The notes under the pieces were generated by a model. It was given only the letters and a program-made list of their open reading frames with translations. It made no database searches and was not told the DNA's origin. A DNA stretch of 64,000 bases from NCBI RefSeq assembly GCF_014642835.1, contig NZ_BMJA01000006.1, forward strand, positions 186,001-250,000, in the 5' to 3' direction. A program made the translations under genes and the position numbers. The stretch is from Dyella nitratireducens. Lineage in GTDB: Bacteria > Pseudomonadota > Gammaproteobacteria > Xanthomonadales > Rhodanobacteraceae. Of this stretch, positions 63,274 to 64,000 are shown piece by piece (position 1 is the first letter of the stretch; each line of letters starts with the position of its first letter).

Positions 63274-63954
63274 GTGCCCTCCAAGCCCAGCCCCAGCCGC
63301 CGCGTGGCAAAACGCCCCAAGCTCGCCCTGAGCCCTAAAGTGAAGCCTGCACAGTCGCGCGCGGCAGAGACCTACGAACAGCTGCTTACCGTCACGGCGC
63401 AGGTGCTTGCGGACGTCGGTTTCGAACTACTCACCACCAATCTGGTGTGCGAGCGCGCGAAATTGTCGCCACCGGCGCTCTATCGCTACTTCCCCAACAA
63501 GTACGCGTTGCTGCACGAATTGGGGTTGCGCCTGATGGGGAAACAGAATGCGTTGATTCACCAGTGGCTGACGCCTGCTGCATTCGGCTCGGCGAAAAAA
63601 CTGGAAGACGCGATCACGGGACTTTTGCTGGAAACCTACGACGTCACGCGCGAAACCACCGCCGGCATCTGGATCATGCGCGCCTTGCGTGCCATACCCA
63701 TGCTTCAGGACGTTCGGCTCGAATCGGCCAGGGAGGTGGCCGAGCAGGTCACCGCGCAACTGCGCCAGGCATTTCCGAAAGCTGCGAAAGAAGATCTGGA
63801 ACTCATCAGCCGCGTCGCCGACAGCATGTCGTACGCCGCGCTGGAAATGCTGTTCGATGATCCGTCACTGGACGCAGCGTCGGTGATGCGCCTGGTTGCT
63901 GCCAGCCTCGCTAGCCATGTAGCGCGCCTGCAGGGCAAGCAAGGCCGCGCGTAG
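63274..63954 (+). CDS. TetR-family transcriptional regulator
   Basis: About 226 residues from GTG 63274; an alternative GTG lies at 63304. An HTH domain (AQVLADVGFELLTTNLVCERAKLSPPALYRYFPNK) is followed by a helical ligand-binding domain with no close resemblance to characterised regulators. A charged N-terminal tail of about 30 residues precedes the HTH. It diverges from the kinase operon and most likely represses it, being released by the substrate or a pathway intermediate. Confidence 0.88.
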   Translation: MPSKPSPSRRVAKRPKLALSPKVKPAQSRAAETYEQLLTVTAQVLADVGFELLTTNLVCERAKLSPPALYRYFPNKYALLHELGLRLMGKQNALIHQWLTPAAFGSAKKLEDAITGLLLETYDVTRETTAGIWIMRALRAIPMLQDVRLESAREVAEQVTAQLRQAFPKAAKEDLELISRVADSMSYAALEMLFDDPSLDAASVMRLVAASLASHVARLQGKQGRA

Positions 63955-64000
63955 CGATGCTGTGATGTCTTGTGACATCAGCGCCAGTTGCGACCGGTGC

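Noticed and set aside
1-64000. CRISPR array, tRNA or rRNA genes, IS elements with terminal repeats
   Set aside because: No regularly spaced identical repeats with unique spacers, no cloverleaf candidates in the intergenic regions and no classical transposase other than the RAYT were seen by reading.

Overview
The window is a high-GC chromosomal segment from a gamma-proteobacterium, most likely of the Xanthomonadales (Rhodanobacteraceae or Xanthomonadaceae, Dyella/Luteibacter/Rhodanobacter-like). The basis is indirect: several Oar-like TonB-dependent receptors, an XAC0095-like small protein, a glutaredoxin-rhodanese fusion, dispersed GTAG-type REP elements with a matching REP-associated tyrosine transposase (RAYT), and a lipase with an ankyrin lipoprotein neighbour. 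No tRNA, rRNA, CRISPR array or classical insertion sequence was seen.

Layout. 1-3.0 kb (minus): the start of a lipase gene that runs off the window edge, an ankyrin-repeat lipoprotein directly upstream of it (candidate effector and immunity protein), and a TPR-aspartyl/asparaginyl hydroxylase. 3.2-5.2 kb (plus): an LpxH-like metallophosphatase and a glutaredoxin/A-type-like/rhodanese fusion. 5.2-13.3 kb (plus): a response regulator, its histidine kinase and a complete three-part RND exporter (adaptor, permease, outer-membrane factor). 13.4-27 kb: three Oar-like TonB receptors, a TPR-sulfotransferase and an AMP nucleosidase. The first two receptors and their upstream regions are a segmental duplication; the first copy keeps only a decayed fragment of the amn gene. 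27.5-33.6 kb: housekeeping and accessory genes (DegV, SDR, small lipoprotein, ABC ATPase, EamA exporter divergent from a MocR regulator, secreted RidA).

33.7-45.1 kb is a nitrate assimilation region. cysG and hemD (plus) make siroheme; on the minus strand a transporter, nirB, nirD, an FAD reductase and nasA form one operon. A sigma54-type promoter match lies upstream of the transporter. Between hemD and nasA sits a RAYT gene placed between the two inverted halves of a REP pair that occurs elsewhere in the window in compact form. 45.3-54.1 kb is a type I restriction-modification operon: half-size S subunit, hsdM, a short ORF with tandem palindromes, a protein with an HExxGH motif, a RhuM-like protein, an hsdS gene from which nearly all the coding sequence has been deleted, hsdR and a YgjP-like metallopeptidase.

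54.1-54.5 kb holds several decayed or nested palindromic repeats and is followed by a GNAT acetyltransferase. 55.0-64.0 kb is a tightly coupled minus-strand operon controlled by a divergent TetR regulator: FGGY kinase, class II aldolase with intact zinc ligands, glutamate-1-semialdehyde-aminomutase-like enzyme, a second class II aldolase homologue lacking the HxH zinc ligands, an MFS transporter and a TonB receptor. The genes suggest uptake, phosphorylation, amino-group transfer and aldol cleavage of an unidentified sugar-like substrate. I regard this as the best candidate for an undescribed pathway here.
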